The notes: a model not told the origin generated them from the letters alone. Positions 35,614 to 47,356 are shown, counted from the stretch's first letter. The stretch: 64,000 bases of DNA from Lactifluus volemus (GCA_022376515.1 WTXI01000016.1:124001-188000); one strand, 5' to 3'. Translations and numbers: made by a program.

Positions 35614-35920
35614 AGCCAGGAATCACTGGCATCATATATCGAAAGGGGCATGGCAAAGAGAACTTATTATCAAGGGCAGACGTGATGTTGAGTTGGTTCC
35701 TTGGCCATCGTAGTAGGACGAATTTACATATTATGTGCCACCTGGTAAGGGGATATAGTTCGGTGATCTCACCCTGAAGCTTGAAGCCTGAAGTGTCAAC
35801 TCTTTTGCATGCGTTGGTCAGAACCTGAACCTGAACCGGTGGCGACCGACTTTGAGGAAAGGATGATGCGAGAATAGGAGAGGCACTCAATCAATGCGAG
35901 CGAGAATGCATCCAATTGAT
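35386..35920 (-). repeat. new 5' segment joined to truncated B (copy in unit 6)
   Basis: The same cassette as in units 2, 3 and 4, with the atatcgaaaggggcatggcaaagag block at 35636 and TGAAGCTTGAAG words at 35774. Confidence 0.65.
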
Positions 35921-35921
35921 T

Positions 35922-36564
35922 GCAGATCGGAATGACAGATCTGGGTGGAAAAAAACGGATAGAAGGCTCACCAGGGACCATGGTTGGATTCCGCTTTCGA
36001 CCACCTTGTTGTCCTGTGGGCGCTTATTTCTTATTAACATCAGTCACGTGCCTGACTCTCCCGTTCTGTCATACCTCCCGGTCCTCCCCCAGTAACACTA
36101 CGATACGAAATGTCCAATTGAGAAGCCACGCGCCCAGCATGCCATTCCCCTGCCTCCTCCAGTCTCGTGGTTACGAGGTCCACGTCTTTGTAGTAGATAC
36201 ATGTTGCAGATATAAGGGCGGATTTTTAAATAAAAAAAAGACACCACGACAAAGTCCCAAAGAGATTTCTCTGTGCAGAGATATGTACAGCCCACAGATG
36301 AACCTCTCAAGCCGCCTCGTCATGCAAACATGTAGGGGAGGGGAAACCCAAAAGCAGTTGGTCCTAGTATTAAACGGGCGCAACGACACCAGTGGGGAGG
36401 TACTAACCATGTCGGGTTATTCGGGGGTTGGGTACCGGGAGAGTCAGGTTAATAAGAAATAAGCGCCCACAGGGCAACAAGGTGGTCGAAAGTGGATCCC
36501 AACCATGGTTCCTGGTGAGCCTTCTATCCGTTTTTTTCCGCCCAGATCTGTCATTCCGATCTGC
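35922..36564. mobile_element. MITE-like element with long inverted repeats, orientation 2
   Basis: Left arm 35922-36064 and right arm about 36435-36564 are inverted copies (gcagatcggaatgacagatctg ... cgcttatttcttattaac). The left arm has an extra 12 bases (atcagtcacgtg) near 36039. The interior (36115-36310) is the reverse complement of the interior of the 25728 element: ccacgcgcccagcatgcc comes first and gtacagcccacag last. Position relative to the array unit is the same. Confidence 0.7.
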
Positions 36565-36621
36565 AATCGGCTGAGCATCACCCCTTACAGTACCGCTTGC
36601 CTTTACCACCCTCCCTCCGTG

Positions 36622-36628
36622 TATAAAT
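36622..36628 (+). promoter_or_regulatory. TATA box of A7
   Basis: tataaat, 89 bases before ATG. Confidence 0.5.
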
Positions 36629-36710
36629 GCGTCCAGCGATATGCAAGGAAAAAAAATTCAACGCGGTACCTCAGCAATAACTTCTCTTCCCTGTTAAAAC
36701 ACCGTATCAG

Positions 36711-37472
36711 ATGGCCAAAGTTCAACAGCAACCTGAACAAGTTAATCACTCCCAAGGAGTTATGTCTTCCGTTGCACACCAAAATGTTATGGTCAGTTCT
36801 AAATGTAGCGATGTTCCCTTCATGGTCAATACTCATATCTACTATTCATATTATTCCTTAGTCCCAGTTCGATGCTCACCATGGCCAAGGTCATTGGTAT
36901 GATATGCATCCCCCTAGTGGGGACGTTGCTTTGCAAGGTGGACCCCGTCATTTCAACCCCCCTCACTATGACCAGGGATTCTACCACCAGCCTCCACCCG
37001 GCGTGAGTAATTTCCATCTGCATCCTTTCCACTAATGATTCTTCCCTCCAAAGGATCACGTGTTCCTACATATGGACCACAATGCAGGGTTTGTTCAACG
37101 CTTCCCAGCACAGGCAGAAGATGTTGTCCTTGTATGTGCTAACCACTCCTCCAATTCCCGTATGAACGGTCAGTTGTCTAACTCGATCTCTTGCTGCAGG
37201 AACTTCACAACGCTGACAATCGTATCAACGCCGATCCGAATTTTGCTCCCGGTCTCGCCCAAGCAGCCGCACCTGATCCATTGGTTCACAATGCCCCCCC
37301 TGCCGACGAGGCAGTGCCAGTGGGAGAGTATCTTCGACGCCTTGCTATCCGCCTGTTGGATTACCCTGATTCACAGACCGATATGTTTCACATGGAACCG
37401 GGCGCTGCCGGTCGCGTCAGGGTTTCGATCTCTTTCGAAACGGCCACTGGCAATGTTCTCTTTCCGAACTAG
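36711..37472 (+). CDS. gene A, copy A7, partner of the intact Spt21-like gene
   Basis: Exons 36711-36791, 36862-37002, 37054-37131 and 37200-37472 join in phase 0 to give 190 aa with no stop. The N-terminus (AKVQQQPEQVNHSQGV) and exon 3 (FVQRFPAQAEDVVL) are of the A4/A5 type. The second half of exon 4 (VPVGEYLRRLAIRLLDYPDS, then MFHMEPGAAGRVRV, ending GNVLFPN) is of the A3 type, so this is a mosaic too. It ends 627 bases from the end of the convergent intact Spt21-like gene. Unknown function; no secretion signal, membrane segment or known domain seen. Confidence 0.75.
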
Positions 37473-38099
37473 CATTTTGTTTTGTGAATATACAGACATC
37501 GTCCACGTTTCTGTCTTGGGTTCTATGCGTATCCATTATCGTATGCTTTGGGTACAGAATCCTTTGTACAGTGACACGATATATCACTGATATAGCAGGG
37601 GCGGAGGCGGGGTAGGGGGGTCCGTTACCGATTCGACTGATCTATTATTTATAGTGCTGGAATGCGCCTCTTGCACTCTATGCCTTTTTTTTTCTTATTC
37701 GCTGGTGTAGGCCTTGAGTTGAGTGTAGCATTCCATGTCTGTACAATTGTTTTGAGATGCTTCATAAATGTAAATTGCTTCGTTTCAAGGTCAATGTGAG
37801 AATGTGTCTGATTGGCGTGAGGCGGATAGGTGGGCCTATGTGCACGTGGCTGATAGACGTGAAAGCGTATACTGTGCTGTGATATCCTCTGCCTTCAAGC
37901 TTCAAGTTAGACGCAAGTACTTCATTATGACCAAAAAAAGGCGATTGCAACATTCCATGTACAAAATGTATGTATTGAGAGGGTATGCGATATGACTGAC
38001 TGTGATAATTAATGGTAATGATCAACGACGACGGCGCATGCTAAAATCGGAAAAGAAAAAAGTTACATCCGATGTGTACGACTCGGACGTGCATATATC

Positions 38100-41078
38100 T
38101 CATACGAAAATATCCTGTTGTAAGATATCCTCCGCCTTCAAGTCGAGCACTGCGTTATCATCCGTCTGTGCGAGGAAGTCAGCCAAGCACACATCAGCGT
38201 CGATGTCTGTCGCAGACCACGTCTTGCCCCAAAACAACTTTGAAAGCTCGTCGTCTCCGTCCCCGGCGAGCCCCAAACTGTCGTTGGCAGTAGTAGTGGT
38301 AGTGATGTCCGCTGCGGTCTCCATCGACGAACAGGTCGGAGACTCGGAGGATGATGTGAGAAAGGCTTCTAGCGACGTCCAGAACGCCTCCATCTCCTTT
38401 GCATCCACTTCCACGTTCTGCACTTCATCCGCGGTGCTATCGCGACCCACGCCAATCGTGGTGAGAGCCGTAGGAGTAGTCTGCTGAGGCTCAGGGGCAG
38501 TGTCCACTGGCACGCCCGCAAAATCAAGGGCGTCTGAGAGGGCATCGCTACCGCTCAAGAGCGGACTTGATGGCGGCAGCGGCGAAGACGGTGGGAGGGT
38601 ATCGGACCATAAGCGTTGAGTGACCATTCCATCGTCCTCATCTTCGTCTTCGTCGTCGCTGGTACCTCGGCCTTGACCAGTCCCCTCATCATCATCCGAT
38701 GGGGCGGGTAGCGAGCTCGCGGGAGTATCGACCGACGTATTGCCATCTTTATCATCCTTCTCTTCCTTTCCAGCAACAGCAGCCTCGCTGGCATTTGTTG
38801 CCTTTCCCTCGAAGTAGCATAGCGGCGACGCAGGCCTGGTCATCCCAATACCCCGTCCGCTCAACACGCTCTGGATCGGCGAGAGCACAAGCGAAGATTT
38901 GCTGAGCCGAAGCGTGTTTTGTTGTTCGTTGTCATCATCTGCGCCGGCATCAGGAGAAAATAACGGGCTCGAGGTGGTAGCCGAAGAGTCCCACGCTGCG
39001 CCCGTGGACGTGTTCCGCATCGGCGTACCTGGCGGCGCAAAGTTAAGCATAGCCTTGGCCGTGGTAGGTGACGAGGGCGCGTCCAGTGGCGGTGGGGAAG
39101 ATGTCCGCAAGATGTCCGCGGCAGCGGCCATGACGGGCGCCATGGCTGTATCTGTATTCACATTACTGCTTCCCAATGATACCCGGCGTGGTTGTTTACC
39201 AGTCTCGATGGCCACTTGTCCGCGTGATTTGTGGCGATGTGACCGCTTGCGCTCGAGCGCCTTGGCCTCCTCGCGTGCATTCTCTGCTTCTCTGCGTGCG
39301 AGCGCCTCCGCCGACAAGCGCGGCTTGGTTGCAGTCGTGGTGCGTGCCCATTCAGGCACGACATACGGTTTTGTGACTTTCGATGGTGCGTCCTGAGTGA
39401 GATCCGACGTAGCAGCAGATTTGCCGAATGCGCCCTTGGCAGATGAAGTGTGTACTGTCTTTGGAGGAGAAGGAAAGGCGGCCGCCACAAGCGCGTTTCT
39501 TGCGGCAAAAAGGTCGGCGTTTGCACGTGGCGTTTGCAACGGTAAAGGTTTGCTTGAAAACGTGATGGGGTCTGAGAGCAACGGACGCGACAGGAAATTC
39601 AGCTTGCGTTGAGGTGGCGAGCTTTCGCAATGACGCTTTGGGCGCCTGTGTGCCTCGGCCACATCGCTCAACCTGCGTTTCCGTTTGGGCGTGTTCTCCG
39701 AAGTTACTGTTCCGCCACCACGCCGCTTGAATGTGTCTGGATCAACGTTCTCTTTCTCAAGCACGACGACCTCATCGTCTGAGTCTGTGGTCTCCAGGGC
39801 CGTCGAGGTCTGCGAAGAAGCTGGTGTCGGAGCGAAATCAGACGACGTATCAGTGGGTTGCTGAGCTGGTTTTCCGAGAAGCTGGAGGAGGGTATCGATA
39901 ACCTTGGCGGAGCGAGGACTCGTCTGCTTTGATGATGAAGACCCGGAGGCCTGGTTTTGGTAGGGCGCGAGTAGAGTGGAAAGTGCCGAGCGCACGCCAG
40001 AGTCAGACAAATCGAGGTTGTTCGGGACAACGCTAGGTGCTATAGACTTGGCACGGTCGCCGTACTTTGGGACTTTTTCATCGTCCTGTGGTTGGGATTT
40101 CACTGGAAGACCGCGAGCGGCCCTAATGAGTGGGTGAAGATGTGAATGGGAATCCTTCTTTGAGAAGTTTCCGCTTGAGCCACGGGAAGCTACTTTGCGC
40201 TTGCGGTCGCGTCTCAACGAGTCTGTCTCGAAATCTGCGATCTTGGCGTCGAACGTGGTCGTTGTGGCCGCGTCGGTAATATGAAATGACTGGTTTAGAT
40301 GGACTGGTACAGGTCATGTGAGTGAGATTGTGCAAAATAGGTATGGTGAAGGTCTACACACCTGGTGGCAGATGCATAGGTGCTGGCACAGGAATCTGAG
40401 GCTGCCATGGATTTACCCCATGCTGAAACGCCGGGGGTTGCTGAGCGTGCAGAGTCTGCGGCGATAGAGTCAGTGACCGTACAACTGCTAAGCGGTTGGT
40501 AGTAAGGAACTGTACCCCTCGGAGAGCGAACACAACTTCAAGAGCAGATTCTCCAGAGGCAGTCTTGTTTATAATTCCAGTGACGAGAGCACTATCATCA
40601 GATGCAGCAAGCGCCCAAGACATGAGCCCCATGCCGACCGCAACACCAGGCGGTGGCTGATGAGATGTTGTAGGTTGGGATGAGCTTGGGGCTGAGGAGA
40701 CAACCATGGTGTTTGGGGCAGCATCCGACTCGGAAGGGTCAAGAGCATAGATTGAAAAGTCGCGTTGGCCAAAATGCATTAGTTCGGGGCTAATTGACGG
40801 TGTCAGGAAAGGAATGAAAAGAAACAGAAACTACAGACCTCGATCTGCATATTGTATGTAAGCAGAGCTTGAGAGATGTCGTACCATATGTTGGCCGGTG
40901 GGAGGCGGGTGTACCAAGGGTGTGAACTGGGAATTTATCTGGGGAACGGGCGAGAATATACTGAGAGGATCCATCAATGGTGTACCAGATGCGGACTATA
41001 CAAAGGTGTAAGTTTATTGTACAACGAGATGAGAAGTATAAGACCTTGAAGGTATTGTGGTTGAGGCAGAGCGGTCAT
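38100..41078 (-). CDS. Spt21/Ams2-like histone-gene transcription regulator (B7, intact)
   Basis: Four exons on the - strand (41078-41045, 40995-40839, 40789-40362, 40303-38100) join in frame to 940 aa. The N-terminal domain matches the Ams2/SPT21 family as I know it: VRIWYTIDGSSQYILARSP, then SLKLCLHTICRSSPEL, FSIYALDPSE, MSWALAAS and a closing ALEVVFALR beta segment. A central motif VVPEWARTTTATKPRLS is also family-typical. Next come a basic, alanine/glutamate-rich helix (ARREAENAREEAKALERKRS), then a long acidic serine/proline-rich C-terminus. In yeast Spt21 works with Spt10 to activate histone genes in S phase. A KEN box (LEKENVDP, codons at 39747-39755) suggests timed degradation by the anaphase-promoting complex. 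I see no GATA zinc finger. This is probably the parent of B1-B6. Confidence 0.8.
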
Positions 41079-41299
41079 GGTGGTTGTCATTCGCCAAGAG
41101 TGTCAAGCCTGAGAGGCTCTGTCACGGTCTGCTTGCTCAACTAAACGCGAAACCGGCTAAACCGGACCGTGACCGCGACCGCGCCTGTCACGTGGATTTG
41201 ATAGGTGTAGAGTACAGACATACACATACAGTAAATGCAAATACTTCATCAGGGCTAATATATCAATCAGTCGCCCAAGAAACCACCTCCTTGACGGTT

Positions 41300-42019
41300 T
41301 CAATCTTTCTTTACATGACTTGCATAAAAGTTGTCCAGCCATTTCTTTGCTTCCAAGTAATCTTTTCTTGCGTCCGCAAGTGCTTTTGCGATCTTAACGA
41401 TGGCCTCTGCCTCAGTGATAACTCTGCTGTCCTCTCGTAATTTTCCGTAGTGTTGGATAGCTTCACACGCCGACTGCACTTTAGAGACGCCAAGCGCTGC
41501 AGAGGATCCCTTCAGAAAGTGGCCTAGGTTAGATAACTCTTCGAGAGCCTTCCTCGCTCTAAAACGTCTGATAAGTGTGACCGGAAATGAGGCGAATGAT
41601 CAAAGTGCGCACAGGGCATCGTCCATCTCGTTGAACGTTTTCTTCGCTTGATCAAAGTACGCATCGACCATGCCTTTTGAGAATAAGTCATCGTCGTCGT
41701 CAAGTTCGAGTATTTGTTCGAATACGGTTTGGTCAATGTCCGGGACGCTTGTCACAACTGGCTTTGGAAGTATGACGGTCTGTATTCATAAGTGTTGGAG
41801 AGGCGGTACGAGAGAGAAATTCGGACACACCTCTTTAACGCTGGGCAGTGAACGGCTATCTAGCCTTGGTGAGGGTGTTGGCTCTGCTGGTACCAGTACC
41901 TGAGATGTCTTGAGAGTAGACGAGGAAGACGAGAGAGGTGCCTGGGCGCTGGGAGTCGGGCGGGAGTCGTGCATGAGGTGGGTAGCAATGGGCGGAGAAG
42001 GTGAAGGAAATGAAGGCAT
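41300..42019 (-). CDS. YPD1: Ypd1-type histidine phosphotransfer protein
   Basis: Three exons (42019-41831, 41779-41613, 41567-41300) join to 207 aa. The HPt domain spans about residues 75-200. The phospho-accepting histidine is in LGHFLKGSSAALGV (codon 41519-41521), followed by the VQSACEAIQHYGK helix typical of Ypd1. The protein relays phosphate from a hybrid histidine kinase to the Ssk1 and Skn7 response regulators in osmotic and oxidative stress signalling. The N-terminal 60 residues are Ser/Pro-rich and variable. An ATG-containing frame continues upstream to 42091, but MPSFPSPSPP at 42019 gives the more usual length. It lies 220 bases upstream of B7 and is transcribed the same way. Confidence 0.88.
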
Positions 42020-43754
42020 GGTAAAGTATTGGAGGATTTTCTTATTGGACGCACTAATATGTGGAAGAAAACAGAGATAAAAGACAGGCACGAGAGCTCG
42101 TCAGCGACTGAGATCGTTATCACTTAAGCGCCGACGGCAGTCCCCGTAAAAATGACGTAGCCTAGGAGCCCCACACTTGGCCTCGTTCCTAACAACTTTG
42201 CAATTGAGCAACTATTGAGTGTTGGTCGAGGAGTCATCACCTCCTGTAGTCTACTCGTCATGTCCTGAGTCATGTTGGCGTGCCAGGTCCGACAGTTCTC
42301 GTTGGCTGTACCGTATAATATCTGGCCGTCTATATGCTAGTCTATACCTGCTGTAGCGTGGTACGTCATCTGTCATCGCCATATATGCAGCCTAACTTTT
42401 GTTCTGGTCGCAGGTCATCATCCGTCAATTACATGTCACTTGACCGTTTCCTCCGAAAGCGAAACAATTGCCACCAGCACCGACTGTCGGCTGGTACGGC
42501 GAAATGATGCCGCGCTCGTTCCTCGGGTTGCTTGATCACTCTCCCGCTACCTGTTCGGTTTCTTGTTCATTGCGCTCTGCATCGTTGCGAAATGAGAAGA
42601 AGAGAGGGCAGTTTACGCGCGTGCCAAATATGCAATCTAGACATCTTTCATGGGCAATCCGAGTGCTCACACCTCGTCCCCTCACGCTCAGGCCTTTTAC
42701 TAAAACCGTTGGCCCTACCAAATATATTTTCCTACATAATTAACCCCTTCTCATGTACCCACCGGTCCGCGCGCATGATTTCGAAGAGCAAGTCGCACCT
42801 GACGGTGATGGCGACGGGAACCCGTGAGCAGAACGAGACGCGGTGTCGGTGCTTGCAGCACAGCTCGGACCAGCGATGAGGAAACCGTTGACGCTATCAG
42901 ATCTGCAAAGCCGAGGTGCTGCCCTCCAGCCTGTGTCCGTTTTAACTAAGTTTGGTCATTTGCACTATTCACAAAGCCCGAGGCTAGCTGGTTTCGTTTA
43001 CCCCAGTGACCAAGCTTATTTGTTCCCCTCCCACAGCGTACGCTGTAAATAGTCTCCGTAATAGCCGTATTGGAGACCGGCTGAAAAAAAAAAAACATTC
43101 GCGGACAGAATTGGACGGCAGACCCGTCACCTTCGAAGCAAAGGGGCGGAAGGTGGGTTCCCCACGCAATTTGCTAGGTGGTTGTTCGAACGAGCTCTGA
43201 CGTTTCGACGGCTTGGCATGGACGTTCGCATGACCCTCTGGGTGCTGACAGACTGATAGTAGGCCGCTGAGGCATAAAGACTTGAATGACTCGATCCGCG
43301 CTGAGGACAAACGCTGGCTTCACCCCTATCACTTGCAATGAAGCGTACAACCATCGGTTGATTTCTTGTATTCGTAGACCAGCTATATCATTTCCCCGTG
43401 TGATGAGACATTGAATGTGAATTGATGCACGATGACAACCCGAATGAACAAGAAAGATATTGAAGAGCAAAGAAAATAAAGGAACCCGATGGTGCCCAGA
43501 ACAATTTTTGTGTGTTGAGTCTAATTAATAGTATGCATGCCCCATCAACGCTTTTCGATCAAGGTGCAAAAAAACAACAGAACAGTCCAATGTAGTGACA
43601 GATACGGGTTTGCTGCATGCCTGAGTAAGCAGATGGATGATGGGGTACGTCACAAACATATGAGAGGGAATAATAAGATAGATGGTGACTGATCGACGAG
43701 ACGAGGCAAGCAGCGAGTAACAAGTGCTGCAAGAAAACTGAATGTTTCGTCGGC
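42020..43754. other. intergenic, no gene recognised
   Basis: Open frames of 60-115 codons exist on both strands (for example 42532-42879 + and 43174-43470 -), but I recognise no domain and no consistent splice structure. The 150 bases next to 43754 are probably 3' UTR of the RCC1 gene. An A11 tract lies at 43084. Confidence 0.35.
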
Positions 43755-45513
43755 CTAAGTGACCCGTCTTCTGAACAGGCCAAGTGAATGTTGACCACCG
43801 CACGACACGTTGAGAGCGGCCCACGACCCGCCTATCCTCCGCACGACGACGGTGGGCGTCTGTACCCGTTCCTGGTCGACGATGCCAACTTCACCCTGTG
43901 CGCCCTCGCCCCACGTGTACATCGCTCCATCGCGCGTCACCGCCGCGTTGAATCGTGTACCCGCGGAGACGTGAACCACCGGGTCATCTTCATGCGAGTC
44001 GGGGAACGGTACATGCACCGGCTCCACCACATGGTCCGTGTTAGACATCGCTGGGTGGTCAAGTGGGAGTCCGAGCTGCGCGCTATCCGCCCGCCCACAG
44101 GCAAAGACGCGACCGTCGGCAGAAAGGAAGAGCGTGTGCAGGTCACCGCCAGCAATCTCAACTATCTGAGTGCCATCGAGGCCGAGGACGCGTCGTGGCG
44201 TCTGCACAATCGAGTCGCTGTCTGCAGGGTTGATGCCGGTCCCGGTCTGTCCGGCACTGTTGAGGCCCCAACCCCACACGGCGCCCTCCTCGTCGACGGC
44301 AAACGAGTGAAAGCTGCCGGCGCCTACAGCTACAGCACGCCGCCCACGCGTGCCGAGCACGACACGCTCAGGATTCGTGCCGTGGATTTTTCTCCGCTCG
44401 AGAATTTTACGGCCGAGTTGGCCTTGCTCGCCCGCACCCCACGAATATATTGTGCCGGTAGTAGTCAGCACGATTAGGTGGTTGTTGCCAGTAGCAACAT
44501 CGACGCATCGCTCGTTGGGAAGAGCGGCTTTGGGAGTGAACTGGTGTGTCAGGCCGGTTGAGAAACCAAGTGCGCCCTCGTTGGCCTAGGTAAGGGTCAG
44601 ACAGTGTAGATCGAAAGATGACAAGGCCACCAACGCGGAAGGAACCCCAAACACGCAGTTCACCCTCAGTACCGATTGCGGCGGATATGCTATCGCCCGC
44701 AGCAACCTTCTGGGCATGAATACCATCGTCGACAAGGGTCTGGAGAGGATGTGGAATCATGGTGAGGAGGTCAGAGTTCAGGAATTGACCGGGACTGTTT
44801 GGGTCCGGGACGTCTTTTGTGATACGACCCAGGGCGGCATCGTCATTCACGCCACAGGACCAAATCTATGTAGAGTGATAAGCGTTTAACAAATTATCCA
44901 CAAGGGATGCGCATACAGTGCCGTTTTCGTCAATGAAAAGGGAATGTAAACCGCCAGCAGCAACCGCAATAATTCCTGAGCCCGGCCCGGAGCCAAAAAC
45001 GCCTTGGGAAATCTTTTCTTCGACCCAGGTATTTCTTGTGGGCTTGGACAATTCGTCCAGGTAAGCTGGACCCATGCCAAATTGACCAAAGTTCCCCGTT
45101 CCCCAAACGAAAATCTGTGCTGGTGGATTCATCTTGGCGGGGAATGGGGGGATGGAGTTGATCGGCGGTCCGGTCTCCGAAGGGGCCTTGCGGGCTTTCT
45201 TGAGTTGTGGTACAGCAACAGGAATCGACTCTGCTGTTTTGGTCCTCTTGATAGGCTCTGCAACACCATTTACACCATTTACCTCTTTGAGGGTATTGAT
45301 ACTGCGAGAGCGTTTCAATGATGGTGGGGGTGACTGTGACGTATCAGACGATGACGGCTTGGGTTGGGTGCGATTGCGTGACGTAGAGGTAGAGGGTTTG
45401 GCAATCTTCGTCGTCGATGGCTTCGACGCTACAGTGGTGCGAGAAGAGGTACGAGAAGGTGCCTTTGGTTTTGGGCCATCAACAGACGCCTGTGAACGAC
45501 TACGGGAAGGCAT
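43755..45513 (-). CDS. RCC1-type Ran guanine-nucleotide exchange factor
   Basis: Three exons (45513-44917, 44865-44635, 44585-43755) join in phase 0 to 552 aa. The first ~130 residues are basic, Ser/Thr/Pro/Lys-rich and probably a nuclear localisation and chromatin-binding tail. A seven-bladed propeller of RCC1 repeats follows, with signatures FVWGTGNFGQFGMG, IWSCGVNDDAALGR, IYSWGAGEQGQLGR, VWGWGLNSAGQTG, VFACGRADSAQLG and MYTWGEGAQGEVG, ending SCGGQHSLGLF. Yeast Prp20 and fission yeast Pim1 are relatives; they load Ran with GTP on chromatin for nuclear transport and spindle assembly. The gene looks complete. I chose ATG at 45513; there is no closer in-frame ATG upstream. Confidence 0.9.
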
Positions 45514-46423
45514 GTGCAAAAGGCGATAAAAAGATGGGAGACGGGTTAAGGATTAGTTAAATAGTTGTCGAGAAAAAGATCAAGCGATGGGGGAGGAGGA
45601 TAAGGACAAGAAGGACAAGGCCAACTCGAACTCGCGGGGGGCTTAGCTGAGTCGCTCGCTCGGCTCTTACTATATTTCTCACGTGCTTGATGACGCCACA
45701 ACGCGTCGCGACGCGCTAAGAACTACTGGCAGTATAGCCTAACAATGGACAACTTTGACCTCCTTGCTTGCAAGGTTAAATGAGGACGATATTCAACCGT
45801 CTCAATCTCGATGAATGGATCCATGCGCAACAATGTACCAACGAGCAACGAATCAACTGAGCCATCTACCATCTATGAGCTCATCAAGATCATGATAGGT
45901 CAGACCGAATATGTTATAACCGCAACAAGTACATATAAACTGAATACTGTCCTGTCGCTGGTGTGTTGGTCCGTGAATACATCGGTGGGCCGCAGGCGCG
46001 AGTCTCAGAACCCTTGCACCTTCTCTCAATGTACGTCCAGACGATGGTCCAGCCTCAAAGAATCTATAGAAAGCTGTACTGAAGTGTGCACCTCCCTCCA
46101 TCTCACATATTCTCGCTTCTTTTCTTATCTTTATTTTATAATCGCCGTCGTCTTCAATCTCCCGCTCAAGCCACACTTGCCCATCAAAGCCCACACGTTT
46201 CTCTCTGGCTCTCCACCGCGACTTAGCTCAGAGAGCAGGCGACCGAGGCGACCAACAACGAACTCGCATGTGACACCGACGTGCAATTGGAGGTTGAACT
46301 CTATGTCAATTGCCTCGTGTTCTCGGCTCTATCTTGTCAGGCTGCCTGCATTTTCGAATGGATTGCAGTTTTACAGAAACATAGAATCCCTCTTGGATCT
46401 CGAAAGCCCCCCAAAGTCACGTC

Positions 46424-46615
46424 ATGCCTCCTCCTTCTGCATCCCCATTCAACAAGCGGAAGTATGACGTCCATCCGTTGCCTGCCGGAAAAGGACCAAA
46501 GATAACTAATCCCTCACAGGCCTCACACCTGACAAGGTGGTACACTCTTGCCCACTCGGACCTTCACGGTGTCATTCAAATCATCCTTGCAAGGATCATG
46601 CTAAAAAGAGACTGA
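46424..46615 (+). CDS. small hypothetical protein, doubtful
   Basis: ATG at 46424 opens 63 codons beginning PPPSASPFNKRKYDVHPLPA. A CT-rich leader precedes it. I recognise no family, and there is no supporting splice pattern. It could be a spurious frame. Confidence 0.2.
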   Translation: MPPPSASPFNKRKYDVHPLPAGKGPKITNPSQASHLTRWYTLAHSDLHGVIQIILARIMLKRD

Positions 46616-47356
46616 AGAAAAGAGGATTGAAAAGTGTAATATGTCTTGTTTATTGCGTCAAATACAACACAAAGTCCCTGTTCAAGTTGCTTGTGTACAA
46701 ATACCGTACACGAGTCGAGAGTGCGCTCGTCAAAGCCTGCCAGTTACACTAACGCGAAGGATCGAACGCCCGTGATCTTGAATACTAGTACCCAGCTGCT
46801 GCGAATGCCGATCTTTGTCCGAAGTGATACTGGAGTCTCACAGAGAAGGTCGTTCTGGAGGATAAAATATTCCCGACTCCGAATTGAACAAATGGCACTC
46901 TTGGCCCAGGTGAGAGAGGTCTAGATATCGCACTGGTATGCTACACCATTCTTGGTCCCAATGGCGCTGCCACCTGGGCTTGGAAGGGCAGCCGCAAGAT
47001 TTGACCACGCAGCTGCCGTGCAAACCGGTTACCAAGCTTCAAGCTGTCAACAATACTAGCGATAACACCGGACTGATGAGAATAGGTCACTTCACAACTG
47101 GGACTACAACATAGGGGCTGTCTATTCCGAGTCACGCTACCTCCTACTACGCCTGACGAAGAACAATCATTTGTGGGGATATGCATATATTGTATTCCAG
47201 CTAGGCCTTGGCATCAGGCCCGGATGCGACATCGCGGAACGGATCCTGAAGCACGGTATCCAGTAGCAATGTCAGCAGGTTGTAGTACGTCTATATAGAA
47301 CGCCTGTATGTACTACTCACGCATTCATCCGGAGCTTTACTGGCCTTCGTCTGCGC

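Noticed and set aside
43788..44477. 229-codon open frame on + strand
   Set aside because: It is antisense to the RCC1 exon, which has clear family motifs and phase-consistent splicing.
45853..46194. 113-codon - strand frame
   Set aside because: No recognised domain and it overlaps a similarly unsupported + frame; not convincing either way.
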